This document shows positions 44,281 to 56,200 of a stretch of 64,000 bases of DNA, in pieces. The stretch spans positions 4,838,581-4,902,580 of the forward strand of contig NC_049984.1 in NCBI RefSeq assembly GCF_000003815.2, given 5' to 3'. The translations under genes were made by a program, and so were the position numbers. This stretch comes from Branchiostoma floridae (lineage: Eukaryota; Chordata; Leptocardii; Amphioxiformes; Branchiostomatidae). Below the pieces are notes generated by a model. The model was given only the letters and a program-made list of their open reading frames with translations. It searched no databases and was not told the origin of the DNA. Numbering within the stretch: the stretch's first letter is position 1; every line of letters begins with the position of its first letter.

Positions 44281-44639
44281 AGAGGGGTTGTACTGCGTGT
44301 GAACTAGAAGGCACGTTATCGAACTATTGTTTTCCCAACCCTTACCAACCTCCCTAATATAAGACACAACAGTAACATTCCTTAAAAAAACAGAGAACCC
44401 ATCGATGGTTTTTAATATCGATTACGCTTGACGTTGGTAAACTTCAGGGTCTCTGCGGGGGGCAACGGTCGTCATCACGGGCTGCAGTTCCGGTATCGGC
44501 GAACAGATGGCGTACCAGTACGCCCGGCTGGGAGCAAAGATCCTCATCACAGCCAGGAGGGAGAACAGGCTGAAAGAGGTGAGAAGATGTCCTCCAATTT
44601 TCCGAAAATAATTTCGTCAGGTTGGTAGATCATAGGACA

Positions 44640-44925
44640 TTGGAGTTTTCTTTTACACAACCAGTTTTTCCCACCTGCTGACGTTTCCATGTCTGTCAGA
44701 CATCTTCCTTTTAATAAAGTTTCTAACAGGAGTTCTGCTTCGCGCTATATATAGCCGATATAGGTGGCGCTTTTGCGACGAGAACACTATCCCAAGCGTG
44801 GCTAAGTACCCCCCCCCCTTCGTCCCGATTCTTTACTGGGGTGTACTTCCTTATCCAGACTGCTTCTTTAATCTTTCAACGTCAGCAGGTGAGAAAAACT
44901 TGCTGTGCAAAAGAAAACTCCCATG
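44640..44925. mobile_element. MITE with ACACAACCAGTTT ends in SDR-A intron 2
   Basis: Same family as 19435-19665 (ACACAACCAGTTTTTCCCAC, GCTATATATAGCCGATATAG, GTCAGCAGGTGAGAAAAACT), interrupted around 44790-44875 by unrelated sequence. Confidence 0.5.
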
Positions 44926-45614
44926 TCTCCGAGTTTTAGCGGGTTTCTTGGTTCGTCGGATTGTTGCACGGAATGAAGAACAACGAACAAGAGGCGGTGG
45001 GAAGTGCGCATATTTCAAGACGTTCTCAACTTAGGAATTCATACGTTGTGTAAGAAGATTCAATTTATAATGTAAAAAAAGACCAAAACGGTGACTTTTT
45101 TAATTGTTTTGGGCTCCCTTAACGCATTTTGTAATAACCCACGTATTGAAGATGAATTTTATTTCTTACTAACCTACGTATTGTATAAAAACGAGCGTCG
45201 ATCTCTGTTTGAAACAATTCTGCGGCTAGACTTATATGTCATAAGTCTGGACTCTAAGCTAGGCCTGTTGTAGGATCTTGTAGAATCGGAATCTTCCTTG
45301 AGGGCATGCATGTTGGCCCTAGAGCCGAGGAGTTGGCCTGTGTAGTGCCCTGCAAACAGTCTGTTAGTGTTACCCAGGGTATATTAGGATTTATCTTCAG
45401 CGAATGATCACTACTTTAGTTTAAGATAGCGAAAGATTTGCATACTCGAGTTTTGATTCTATTATAACCAAAGTGATATCTCCAAGGTGGTAGCGAAGGC
45501 GAAGTCTCTGGGTGCCCAGGAGGCGCACTACGTGGCCGGGGACATGGGGAAGGCGGAGGACTGTGAGAGAACCATTCAAAGAGCCAGGGAGAAATTCGGT
45601 AGGGCAAAAATACA

Positions 45615-45617
<3 letters not shown>

Positions 45618-45646
<29 letters not shown>

Positions 45647-45649
45647 TTC

Positions 45650-45699
<50 letters not shown>
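45618..45699. repeat. (CA)n microsatellite
   Basis: Alternating CA for about 80 bp, interrupted once by TTCCTA, just after exon 3 of SDR-A. Copy B has no such run at the homologous place. Confidence 0.95.
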
Positions 45700-45700
<1 letters not shown>

Positions 45701-45789
45701 AATTTCTCTTGTGAATAAGTACCCCAAACTGTGAAATATATCGCGCGGTAGTCTTGGTTGTTCGCGTATCTCTATCCACCCTGTTTAAA

Positions 45790-45886
45790 TCTTTATTTAC
45801 CTATCTTGTTTTCTTTCGCTCTCTTGCATTAAATTTGGACAGGAGCCTGTAAAGGATGTCATCCTTATAGTTTATTTGCTGTGGCC
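45790..45886. mobile_element. Harbinger-like MITE remnant, right end only
   Basis: Matches the right part of 52247-52495 (CCTATCTTGTTTTCTTTCGC, GGATGTCATCC, TTTGCTGTGGCC). It occupies the homologous position, about 30 nt before exon 4 of SDR-A. Confidence 0.7.
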
Positions 45887-46720
45887 TCAAGTCGTTTGTT
45901 TGTTTTTAAATTCAGGACGGTTGGACTACCTTGTGCTGAACCACGTCGGGTCGAGTCGGCCGAAGTTGCAGGAGAAGTTGCTTTCGGGTACGGCTTGGGA
46001 CCAGGACCCGGATATAGATACGGACTACTTCGTCGACTTCCTGAACGTGAACTTGGTCAGTTACGTCCGGTTGGCCTCCCTGGCCCTGCCGCTGCTGAAG
46101 GAGAGCAGCGGACGCATCGTGGTGATTTCTTCCATTGGGGGTAAAATGATTTCCATTTCCAAACACATTTCCAAATCAGGACCCAGCCGTTTGCGGGAAA
46201 GAAACATAAAATACGCACAAATAATGCTCAAGAGTATTTTTTTAACGTTTTGTCTCATTTTTGTTGCCTTGTGTTCGAATCATGGCGTCATGTCACCGAT
46301 CTTGTGCCCTTTGGGAAAGGTACTAGTAGTTTACACTCCTCCCCCCTTACAAAATTAATAGAAAACGCCAAAAAATACCTCAAAACACGTCCAAGAATAG
46401 CCGGAGCCTTCCTTTGAATGGACTTGTGTGCAGTTATTGAGGTGAATATAAACAGGCTCATATAAAACCAGGCCATTTTGGGGGCACCACAATAATTAAA
46501 GACTGGATTGATGTAACCTTTCTTCTCAACTTCGTTGCAGAACGAGAACATTGTGAAGTCTGCCGCCCCGGTAGACGAGGCAGCCATGGCCATTGTCCGA
46601 GGCGGAGCCACCCGGGCCCGGGAGGTCTACTATCCCTCCTACACCTGGCCTATCACCTTACTCAGGGCTCTGTTGCCGCAGGTCCTGGACAATATTGTTA
46701 TCAATAACACCTAGGAAACT

Positions 46721-46903
46721 CCATAAATAGCCTCATCAGGTTGACAATTATTCAAATAGTTTCGATGTCTATCAGACAGTGACAGACACCATCATCAGGG
46801 TAGCCTCATTCTTCCCTGATGATGGTGTCTGATCTGATAGACATCGAAACGTTGGAAGTAAGTCACTCCTTGGTTGTGCCAAAAGAACCTTACTATATGA
46901 AAG
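46721..46903. mobile_element. Hairpin insertion at the SDR-A stop codon
   Basis: CTAGGAAACT occurs at 46711-46720 (containing the TAG stop) and again at 46904-46913; copy B has it once (CTAGGGAACT). The inserted 183 bp hold the inverted arms TCGATGTCTATCAGACAGTG and GGTGTCTGATCTGATAGACATCGA-type partner (46754-46799, 46812-46856). Confidence 0.65.
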
Positions 46904-47575
46904 CTAGGAAACTGTTTTTTTTCTTTTCATCAAAGAAAAAAGAGAAAACGGGTTTGCTTCAGACGGAGATATTAAAGGAATCTTTATTTGCTTTATCAAC
47001 TCATGCGGGAAGACCAACTGCAAAAAAAGAAAGAAAAAAATGACAGTAGCATTTGCTGATCTCGAATCTCGGGATTTCCAGCGTCCTCTTGGAGAAATAC
47101 AAAACGCAACGGATTATGGGAACACTTAATAGACCGAATGGAATATCAGATGCGTAAGCAATGACTAATAATTAATTTCTGCCCTTGTGAGATTCTTAGT
47201 CTGTTATGTCATGTCTTCAATATGGAGTACCCACGAGTAATACACACTTCAAGTTATTCACCTTTCTGCTATCATGAAAATACTGTCATACATGAGAAAG
47301 GACAATCCATTCACTTGCAATAGAATGATTATATTTACTTGAATGTACCTATATAGTTATTGTAAAAGACCTTACGGACGTCCCTGTACTTTGTTGTGTC
47401 AATTAATTTACTATACTTTATCTTCCCATATTACAACTACATGTATCATCATTCTGTTATTCTGCATACAAAGTTAGTTTGTTCTTATTGTAACGTTAAA
47501 TGTCGATATAATTAAAAAAAAAAACACCATAAAATCTATCCACCTAATGAGATATTCAAAGGCAGCGTCAGGTAT
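46904..47575. other. Spacer between SDR-A and the LRR gene
   Basis: 46904-47010 matches the 3' flank of SDR-B (TCAGACGGAGATATTA, TATTTGCTTTAT). The remainder is the downstream flank of the LRR gene. No other gene seen. Confidence 0.5.
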
Positions 47576-49072
47576 CTAAAACAGTACAACAGAAGACAAC
47601 AGAAGAATAAACAAAACAATCAGATCCATGCGACTAGAACCCGCACCAGCACAAGCCAGGCTGTCTGGCGAGATTTCATTCAGTAACGGCACCTGCCATA
47701 ACGCTAGAGATCTCGGTAAAGTCCGCACGCAGAGCGTCTTCTCTCCGAGCCATGCAAAGTTGGGACAGTCGAAGAGCGGTTTGAACTGACATGTACACGT
47801 CACTTTCACGTACCCAAGCGACGCCGACATGTTCTGAGATGGAACCATCCCGCAGTCTACCGTCATCAGTAGGTTTTCTTCCAGAGAAATGGATTGTATG
47901 CTCGGAAGGTTGTCAAACGTGCCGTTTTCTATGACTGTCAGGTCGTTCTCGTGAAGATTCAGAATCAACAGGTCTTCCAAGTTTGCTTCACTAAAAATTC
48001 CAGACGGAAGACGTTTGATCTCGTTGTCTTCAAGGCGAATGGTCTGGAGGTGCCGAAGGTCCTTGAATATGTCTTTATCCAGACTTTCTAGCTTGTTGTC
48101 GTTCAGTCCAATTTCTCTGAGAACAGAGAGGTTAGCAAACGTACCGGGGGGCAAGGAGGCCAGCCTGTTAGACTGAAGATCGATGAACAATAGCCTTGGG
48201 AATCGATTGAAAAGCCCAACCTCGATTGTTGCAATCTCGTTGTTGCGTAAACTTAGAATTGCCAGAGAGGGATGGTTACTAAACATGTTTCCTGTAAGCT
48301 CGACAAGACTTTTGTGGTCCAAGGAAAGAGAGATCAGGGATTCGAGACCAAGAAAAACGTCTTGCGGGAGAAATGAAATGTTGTTTGATTTCAGACGGAG
48401 AGTCGAGAGACGAGGAAAACCGATAAACGCTGCCGTTTCCAAGTTCCCCAAACCGTTCCCGCTCAGATCCAAGGACGTTATATTTGGTGGAAGGGAAGGC
48501 AAAACGTTTTCTGGGTTCTTTATACGGTTTCTGGCCAGATGTACCGTTCCCAAGGAGGGTGTGTCAGAGAAAACGTCGGCGGGCAAACTTGAAAGCCTAT
48601 TCCCATCCAGCAGAATATGGTCCAAACTTGTTAAACCGCGAAATATGCCTGAGCTCAAGGTACATATCTTATTGTCAACAAGATCCAGATACTCCAACGA
48701 TGTTAGATTTCTAAACACGCCCTCCTCTAAACTCGCTAGGTCGTTTATGCTTAGGTGAAGCTCGTGGAGGCTACCGCCCAACCCATCGAAAGCGCCTGCC
48801 TCTATGTAGGACATTTTGTTGTAACGCAAGTTTAGTGTGGACAGTTGAGGAAGGTAACCAAAGACTATCTTGGGAAGCGACGATATCTTGTTTCTGGAGA
48901 GCTTCAAGACGATGGTGTCCGGGGGAATATCAGAAGGAACAGCTGTCAAGTCGGCGTCTTGGCATGACACAGTTTCGGACCAACAGATGCAGGCTGGACT
49001 CTCATCCCCCTCGCTGTCACAGGCAATCTTCGGTTGTCCATGAACAGTGATCCCTGTAAGTACCATCCACAT
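47576..49072 (-). CDS. Secreted or GPI-anchored leucine-rich-repeat protein
   Basis: 498-codon open exon. Layout: short hydrophobic N-terminus, LRRNT cysteines (CDSEGDESPACICWSETVSC), about 13 LRRs of the LxxLxLxxNxL type (TLNLRYNKMSYIEAGAF, YLDLVDNKICTLSSGIF, LLFIDLQSNRLASLPPGTF), an LRRCT cap (CGMVPSQNMSAS, CTCQFKPLFDC) and a C-terminal hydrophobic tail after CAGAGSSR, as in GPI-anchored proteins. The signal peptide from the first Met is short. An acceptor (TTTCAG) 42-47 bases upstream and continuing open frame (LLQATAI before MWMV) suggest a further 5' exon not found. This is the architecture of lamprey VLRs and of VLR-like lancelet proteins, so surface recognition or adhesion is plausible, but there is no proof of either. 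Confidence 0.8.
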   Translation of the reverse strand: MWMVLTGITVHGQPKIACDSEGDESPACICWSETVSCQDADLTAVPSDIPPDTIVLKLSRNKISSLPKIVFGYLPQLSTLNLRYNKMSYIEAGAFDGLGGSLHELHLSINDLASLEEGVFRNLTSLEYLDLVDNKICTLSSGIFRGLTSLDHILLDGNRLSSLPADVFSDTPSLGTVHLARNRIKNPENVLPSLPPNITSLDLSGNGLGNLETAAFIGFPRLSTLRLKSNNISFLPQDVFLGLESLISLSLDHKSLVELTGNMFSNHPSLAILSLRNNEIATIEVGLFNRFPRLLFIDLQSNRLASLPPGTFANLSVLREIGLNDNKLESLDKDIFKDLRHLQTIRLEDNEIKRLPSGIFSEANLEDLLILNLHENDLTVIENGTFDNLPSIQSISLEENLLMTVDCGMVPSQNMSASLGYVKVTCTCQFKPLFDCPNFAWLGEKTLCVRTLPRSLALWQVPLLNEISPDSLACAGAGSSRMDLIVLFILLLSSVVLF

Positions 49073-50209
49073 TATCGCTGTAGCCTGCAGTAACGTGGTA
49101 TTGAACTTGGGCCCCTGAAATTTGAATATGTAGTTGTATTTACGTAATTATTATTGGCCGAGGCTATTGACAAGATGTTCAATAAGAATTTCTTTGCACT
49201 ATTGACAGAATATGAAATATTGTTTTGCACAATCAATATCTACAAGACTTTTCTTGTACTATTGACAGGAATTGTTAGTAACCAATCAGAAGACAATGAA
49301 TGCAACCAGAGCATTGATAAATAAATATATCAGGGCATAATTTACAGCCTTTGATAATCTTGTTAATAACAGCTCACAATCCTGTCTAACCTATCCCTTC
49401 TATTAGCCTGGGTACCATCCGAATTCTACCGGGGCCCGGTAGAATACGGATGGTACCCAGGCTACCCTTCTATAGCCCTACCCCTGATTCTGTAAATGGT
49501 GCCAATGCGGTCAAGGACATTGTCCCTGGATATGGCACATGCTGTGCCGGTTTTGGACAAATTTGCTGGGCGTCAAAGCTTCACTTCAACAGAGACCAAG
49601 GAGCGTATTCAGTTTCCTGTCAGCATGGACAGATCTAGATATCAGAAAGCTGGTAGCAATCAGAAAAGTTCACACTCAAATTATGGTCTCATTACACAAT
49701 TTCGCCGTCCCGGAATACAGCTTAAATCACACAACTTCTATGCCCGCAAATCCAATTAAAAAGCAGTATTTCTGGAGATGTTTTGCTTTCTATTGCAAGT
49801 GCACTAGTTCGTTAGGCAATAAAAAAAATGACACCCAAATCTAGCCGAGTCAACTATAGTTATCGGATTTCAAACTGCGAGTACCCGATAGCCGCCCGAG
49901 GGCCTTTTGAGCAGAAAAAGACCTGTGGCCGCAGCACTCAAAACAAAGGAACGTACACGTCCGCAAATCGATGGCGTTACGAAACTTTCCGACATGATCA
50001 TAGCAGTAATATACAAGCTTTCATCTCAAATCCTTCTGATGTCAAGTGGGGGCGATGAAAGGGAATTTATCATCCACCTAAGCACAAGCTTTTGACACCC
50101 AATCATTTTTGGCCACGGACTCTTTTAACTCGGAGTAATACAGGAATGAGACCTTGGGGGTCCAAAAATGTAGATGTAGATGTAGATGTCCTTAACGTGA
50201 ATATCAACA
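49073..50209. other. Spacer between the LRR gene and SDR-B
   Basis: Contains the palindrome at 49406-49463 and a short GTAGAT repeat at 50170-50190. No gene recognised; small ORFs at 49450-50095 lack any family signal. Confidence 0.5.
49406..49463. repeat. 58-bp near-perfect palindrome
   Basis: AGCCTGGGTACCATCCG...TTCTACCG and CGGTAGAA...CGGATGGTACCCAGGCT are inverted copies around GGGCCC; resembles the tips of the TAGCCTGG hAT-like family. Confidence 0.75.
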
Positions 50210-53200
50210 ATGTCGCGTCTGGCTTGTGGTAGTTTGACGGTGTTACTTGGTGCTGTAGCCGTCGGGATCTACTGGAACTACGATGGCTTCGATCCAGGTG
50301 AGCTTCGGGATCACGGGGAGGGAGGAGTGAACTTCTGGGTGGCAAATTACGTAAAATTATCGGCACTCCTGGTGCATACATTACGATCAACTGTAGTAAT
50401 GGCGAAACGCCCATTCTGTAAGTTGTCAATCTAATTTGTCAAACATAACTTCTTGTTTCATACCACGGGCTAGTTGAGTAAAAAGAGAGTCCGAGTCGAA
50501 AACAATTTTTCAAGGTGAATGGATCTCATGTAACCTTTTATAATCATTTCTTTTGCGAATTATCTGCACATGTATACTCTGCTGATGTCCTTCTCTGTGT
50601 GTTGTGTTGTGCATCTTAAAAAGGACCATATAGGAAGCATTAGTTCGGCATCTCCCGTGTTAGCTGGGGCAACGATCGCAAGGAGAAAAACGTAATTTAT
50701 TTTAATCTGCCGCAGAGAAAAACAACACTAAATTACGTTTTTCTCCTTGCGATCGTTGGCCCAGCTACTCCCGTGTGTGTGTGCGTGTGTGTGTGTGTAT
50801 GCTCTGTTGCCGCATGCCCTATGACGCAGTGTTGGTTTTTGAACAGTTGACAAACCCTTGTAGAAATATTTCAGAAGGGCCAGAGAATAAATAAAACCAG
50901 CCTTACAAAACCAGGCGTCGATTACACTTGACCTTGGTAATCTTATAACCCCAGAGTCTCTGCGGGGGGCAACTGTCGTCATCACAGGCTTCAGTTCCGG
51001 CATCGGCGAACAGATGGCGTACCAGTACGCCCGGCTGGGAGCAAAGATCCTCATCACAGCCAGGAGGGAGGAAAGGCTGAAGGAGGTGAGCCTTGAAGTT
51101 GTTCTGCGGGTAACATATCAGCGGGTTTCTGGGTTCGTCAGAAAGTTGAACGCAATGACGAATAACTCAAGCAGCGATGGGAAGTGCGCGTATTTCGGGA
51201 CGTCATCACGGCATTCATACGTTGTGAATATTACTGCGCATTGTAAGATCAAGAAGATAGATTCAATTTATAATGTAAAAAAGGACCAAAACATTGACTT
51301 TGTTTTTGTGTTTTTATCTGTCTAATATTGCTTTGGGCCCCTTTAACGCAAATAATTTTGCAATAATTACACTGAAGATGAATTGCATTTCTTAAACCTA
51401 CGTATAGTGTAAAAACGAGCGTCGATCTCTGTTGAAACAAAGTCTGCGGGGTGGCGACCTTCGGGAGCGGACCAAAGCTACATGTGATAAGACAGGACTC
51501 TAGACTGGCCTGTCACTGGCTGGGGTTAATGCAGCGGCAATTGTAGGGCCGGCCACTAGGGGCGCGATTTTAGTCAGGCTAGACTCTAGGCTCTTCCTTG
51601 GGGGCATGTTGGCCCTAAAGCCTGTTGACCTGTGTATTGCCCCGGAAAAGGTCTGGCACCCAGCAGGCTATATGAGGATTTATCTTCAGCGAATGGTCAA
51701 TAAATTTGGTTTTTAAAAGATAGTGAACGATTTGCATACTCGAGTTTTGATTCTATTATGACCAAATTGATATCTCCAAGGTGGTGGCGAAGGCGAAGTC
51801 TCTGGGAGCCCAGGAGGCGCACTACGTGGCCGGGGACATGGGGAAGGCGGAGGACTGTGAGAGAACCATTCAAACAGCCAAGGAGAAATTCGGTAGGGCA
51901 AAAAATAGATGTAAACAGTTCAAACGAATTCTGATTTAACACCTGTTGAAAGGCTTCAAAGAATCATGCTGTCATATCAGGCCCTCAGATTGTAGATGTC
52001 AAGTGACGAGGCTGACGTAGAGGCCTGCGTTCCGTACTTCTTGCCGCATTAGAACTGAATAAACATCAACCAACCAGATACTCCCCCTCCTGTTGTTGGG
52101 GGGAAAGCTACCAGCCAATCACGTCGCCGCGTACGGCCAAGAGGCGACGTGATTGGATGGCGGGCCTGGCATGAGAAGAGGTGCAGAATCTGCTATGTGT
52201 GAACTTCATGCTATACAAGCAGTATAAGGAACTTAAAGCCAACTAAGGCCACAGCAAGTAAATTCTATGAATGGCATCAGCACGCTCATCAATTTTTGCC
52301 TGATTTAAAAAAAAACGAGAATGGTGAACATGACAAGTACGAAAGTGGGAAATTGTATGTGTAGTAGCCTTGATTGTACTTGTACCTCTTGCCACAAGTA
52401 TCTTTTCTTTTTACCTATCTTGTTTTCTTTCGCACTCTCGCATTGAATATGGAGTCTACATTGGATGTTATCCATATGGTTTATTTGCTGTGGCCTAAAA
52501 TCGTATATTTCTACTTCAGGACGGTTAGACTACCTTGTACTGAACCACGTCGGGTCGAGTCGGCCGAAAATGCAGGAGAAATTGCTTACGGGTCCGTCTT
52601 GGGACCAGGACCCGGATACGGACTACTTCGTCGACTTCCTGAACGTGAACTTGGTCAGTTACGTCCGACTGGCTTCCCTGGCCCTGCCTCTGCTGAAGGA
52701 GAGCAGCGGGCGCATCGTGGTGACTTCTTCCATTTGGGGTAAATTAAAAAAAGAATTTTATTGGTATACATATCAGTAAACAAGACGCAGTGCAGATGTA
52801 CTGTAGCAAAGCTAATATCATCATCAACAGTGGCACATTTGAAAATAAATCATACAAAGGACAAAACAATGTGAGATAAAATAAAATGAAGTACAGCAGT
52901 GGGGTAAGGTGATCCAACAAGTACATATATATATATATATATATAATTATATCATATATATATATATGATAAAATTATTTCCATTTTGAAACACATTTCC
53001 AAAACGGGGCCCGGCCGTTTGCGGGAAAGACACATAAAATACACATAAAATATGCTCAATATTGTTTTTCTTAAACGTTTTGTGTCTTTTGTTGTCTTGG
53101 TTTCGAATCCTGTTATGTCACCGGTCTTGTGCCCTTGGGAAAGATAGTTTACTTTACACGATCGACTTTCCTCACTCCATTCAGGTGTAAAAATGGGTAC

Positions 53201-56200
53201 CTGACTTCGGTTAGGGAGGTAAAGGGAGGTGGAAGGAGAGGGATGGGCTCCACCTTCCAATACCATGGCCTAAAGACAACCCACTGCCTACGGCCTTAAA
53301 AAGGCTATGGAACTACCTTTACCTAGCCCCGTCTCGAGACGGGGCAAACTCCTTTCCACCGTAAAGTCCCTTCTCAGCAAACTCCCTTTCCCGGCATAAG
53401 TGACCCCCCCCCCCCACACACACACACAAATAATTAGAAGAAGAACTTTATTGCACGACAATTGTACATGATACAATGTATGGCAACAACTATTACACAA
53501 AGTACAAAATAGAGGTATAGAATAGAGCTTAATTAGCTAATCAACATAACAATAAGGGCAACATAATTCTTTGATATAGTATTACAATGGAGTGGGCTAA
53601 TCATTAGTTACGGTATTCTTTCTAATAGCAGAGCAATCCTTGATATATTTGCCTATTTTTGCAAAAACCATCCCCGCTCGAAGTCTTCGACGTAGGCTAA
53701 CCTTTCCCTGCCTGTACTCCAGGAAAGATACCATGGCCCAATGTGACCTACTACTGCTCCGCGAAGTTCGCCCTGGACGGGTTCTTCAGCTCTCTCCGTG
53801 TGGAACTGATGAAAGCCCAGCAGGACGTGTCCGTCACACTCGCCATACTGGGCCTCATCAAAACACAAAATGTCATAGATCACGTGAAGGTAAGACAGGT
53901 TCACCTCCGACGTACTGTTTCTGTCTGTGTTCGTGTGTTGGCACCTGTAAGGCAAGACCGGGTTCTTCTCGGTACTTTGCGAAGTTGTACGATCTTGGAT
54001 TTCTTTTGCTTAAATTATTTCACCCTTTGAATTCCTCTCCCTGCAGAGGTTCGGCTCTGGCTGTTTGTGGATGTGTTTTAGGCATTTTGTCGTGCTTTCT
54101 GTTTTGGAATGTTTTCGTCATGGCCTGCAGGCATATAGAAAACAGTACTAGAAAACCTTACAAAATACCTAGAAGCACGTCCAAAAACAGCCGGTGCCGA
54201 ACCTCTACTTGGAGAGTAATTTTGGCATGTGGGTAGTTATTACCTGCATGTATGCAGGTATGGTTTTGATGCTGGTGGGAACTTTTCGGTAGCCGGGGAT
54301 GTAGGGCGCTGTATCTCGTGAACGGATGGTGCGAGCATGACGATTTTTGGTACGTGGGTTGGGGGTGGTAGCCTAACACTCAGGTTTGATTTTGGGCCTC
54401 CTGGCGTTTGAACTTGACATTGCAGGTGGCATATTTGGTGTTTTTGGGGCACTTTTGGCGCTGTGTGTCCGGAACGATACGCGCGATTGCGACGATTTTT
54501 GGTGCATGGGTGGGGGGTTGTTGCCTGTTGCCTAGGATTGACTTTGGGCCTTGTCGCGTTTGAACTTGACCCGGCAGGTCGAATTTTGTGTCCGAGAGGG
54601 GTGTTTCCGGAGTTATATCTTCTGAACGGCTGGTGCTGGCGCGATGATATTTGGCACATGTGTCGGCGGTGGCTGAATAATGCTCAATTTTGATTTTGGC
54701 GCCCTTGGTGCTTGAACTTGACATTTTAGGTTACCTTTTGTGCGGGCACGGGGCGTGCGCTGTATCTCCGGAACGCAAGGTACCATTGTGTTGCTATTTG
54801 GTACGTGAGTTGTTTGTGGTGTCCTGGTGGTCAGGTTTGATTTTGGGCCTCCTAGTGCTTGAACTTGATACTGTATAGGTTGATCCTGTTTTTGTGTGGT
54901 TGGGGCATCCTCCCAATATCTGCTTGGTTTTAAAAACAGATTATGGTTGGGTGTAGAACCATCATCTGGCCTGGGCCACCTTCAATGTATCAGGTTACTT
55001 AGTGGCACTGACAGTTTGCCAGATGACGGGAGTGTACAAGATTATATATCTGTTGGTCAGGTATAATTGGAGTTTGCTTATTACTCTTTGTGGTGTTTCT
55101 AGAGCTGTATAGTACTGAGTTTTAAGTTTCGGTACAAGTTCCTTTACCCTGTTGGCAATCATGGTTGAACTTGAACTTAAACAGAAGAAGATGCAATTTT
55201 CTAAATGTGGAGGAGAACTGTATAGAGTGTGGGCATAAGAGANNNNNNNNNNNNNNNNNNNNNNNNNNNNNNNNNNNNNNNNNNNNNNNNNNNNNNNNNN
55301 NNNNNNNNNNNNNNNNNNNNNNNNNNNNNNNNNNNNNNNNNNNNNNNNNNNNNNNNNNNNNNNNNNNNNNNNNNNNNNNNNNNNNNNNNNNNNNNNNNNN
55401 NNNNNNNNNNNNNNNNNNNNNNNNNNNNNNNNNNNNNNNNNNNNNNNNNNNNNNNNNNNNNNNNNNNNNNNNNNNNNNNNNNNNNNNNNNNNNNNNNNNN
55501 NNNNNNNNNNNNNNNNNNNNNNNNNNNNNNNNNNNNNNNNNNNNNNNNNNNNNNNNNNNNNNNNNNNNNNNNNNNNNNNNNNNNNNNNNNNNNNNNNNNN
55601 NNNNNNNNNNNNNNNNNNNNNNNNNNNNNNNNNNNNNNNNNNNNNNNNNNNNNNNNNNNNNNNNNNNNNNNNNNNNNNNNNNNNNNNNNNNNNNNNNNNN
55701 NNNNNNNNNNNNNNNNNNNNNNNNNNNNNNNNNNNNNNNNNNNNNNNNNNNNNNNNNNNNNNNNNNNNNNNNNNNNNNNNNNNNNNNNNNNNNNNNNNNN
55801 NNNNNNNNNNNNNNNNNNNNNNNNNNNNNNNNNNNNNNNNNNNNNNNNNNNNNNNNNNNNNNNNNNNNNNNNNNNNNNNNNNNNNNNNNNNNNNNNNNNN
55901 NNNNNNNNNNNNNNNNNNNNNNNNNNNNNNNNNNNNNNNNNNNNNNNNNNNNNNNNNNNNNNNNNNNGGAAGAACACAAACCAAGGAGACTTAGCAGCTG
56001 CATTAGGTCAGTACATTGAAATAGGAAGATATTAGTATATCATGTGACAGAGTAACTACATGTGCATGGGCCATCTGAGACAAAAAAAGGTAGCGTCTCA
56101 ACAACTTCAAAGTACTGGGATTTCTTCTACTTGAATTATTTCATCCTCTCCTAGCAGAGGTTCGGTTCTGGCTGTTTGTGGATGTGTTTTAGGCATTTTG

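Larger units (their letters stand above)
44066..46714 (+). pseudogene. 11-beta-hydroxysteroid dehydrogenase 1-like SDR, copy A, catalytic exon lost
   Basis: Exons 44066-44153, 44448-44578, 45487-45598, 45916-46140 and 46541-46714 match copy B exons 1, 2, 3, 4 and 6. It keeps the N-terminal membrane segment (MWRLAWVSLTVLLGAVAAGV), the NAD(P) motif TGCSSGIG and LVLNHVG. The exon with the YxxxK catalytic pair (copy B 53723-53889) is absent: the interval 46141-46540 is only 400 bp and holds truncated SINE and MITE remnants. Exon 4 ends in phase 1 and exon 6 needs phase 0, so joining them shifts the frame. Exons 1-4 are otherwise intact and well conserved. Most likely a pseudogene; a truncated non-catalytic product cannot be excluded. 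Confidence 0.82.

Noticed and set aside
45618-45699. Direct repeat as a CRISPR-like array
   Set aside because: It is a plain CA microsatellite without spacers; likewise 31844-31927 is a gapless tandem repeat.
49450-50095. Small plus-strand ORFs between the LRR gene and SDR-B
   Set aside because: No recognisable domain, no conserved start context and no homologue in the duplicated left block.
54240-54724. Proline- and basic-rich minus-strand ORFs at 54240-54724
   Set aside because: They arise from the ~150-bp tandem array and have no family signal or splice context.
55165-56019. ORFs across 55243-55967
   Set aside because: Artefacts of the N gap.
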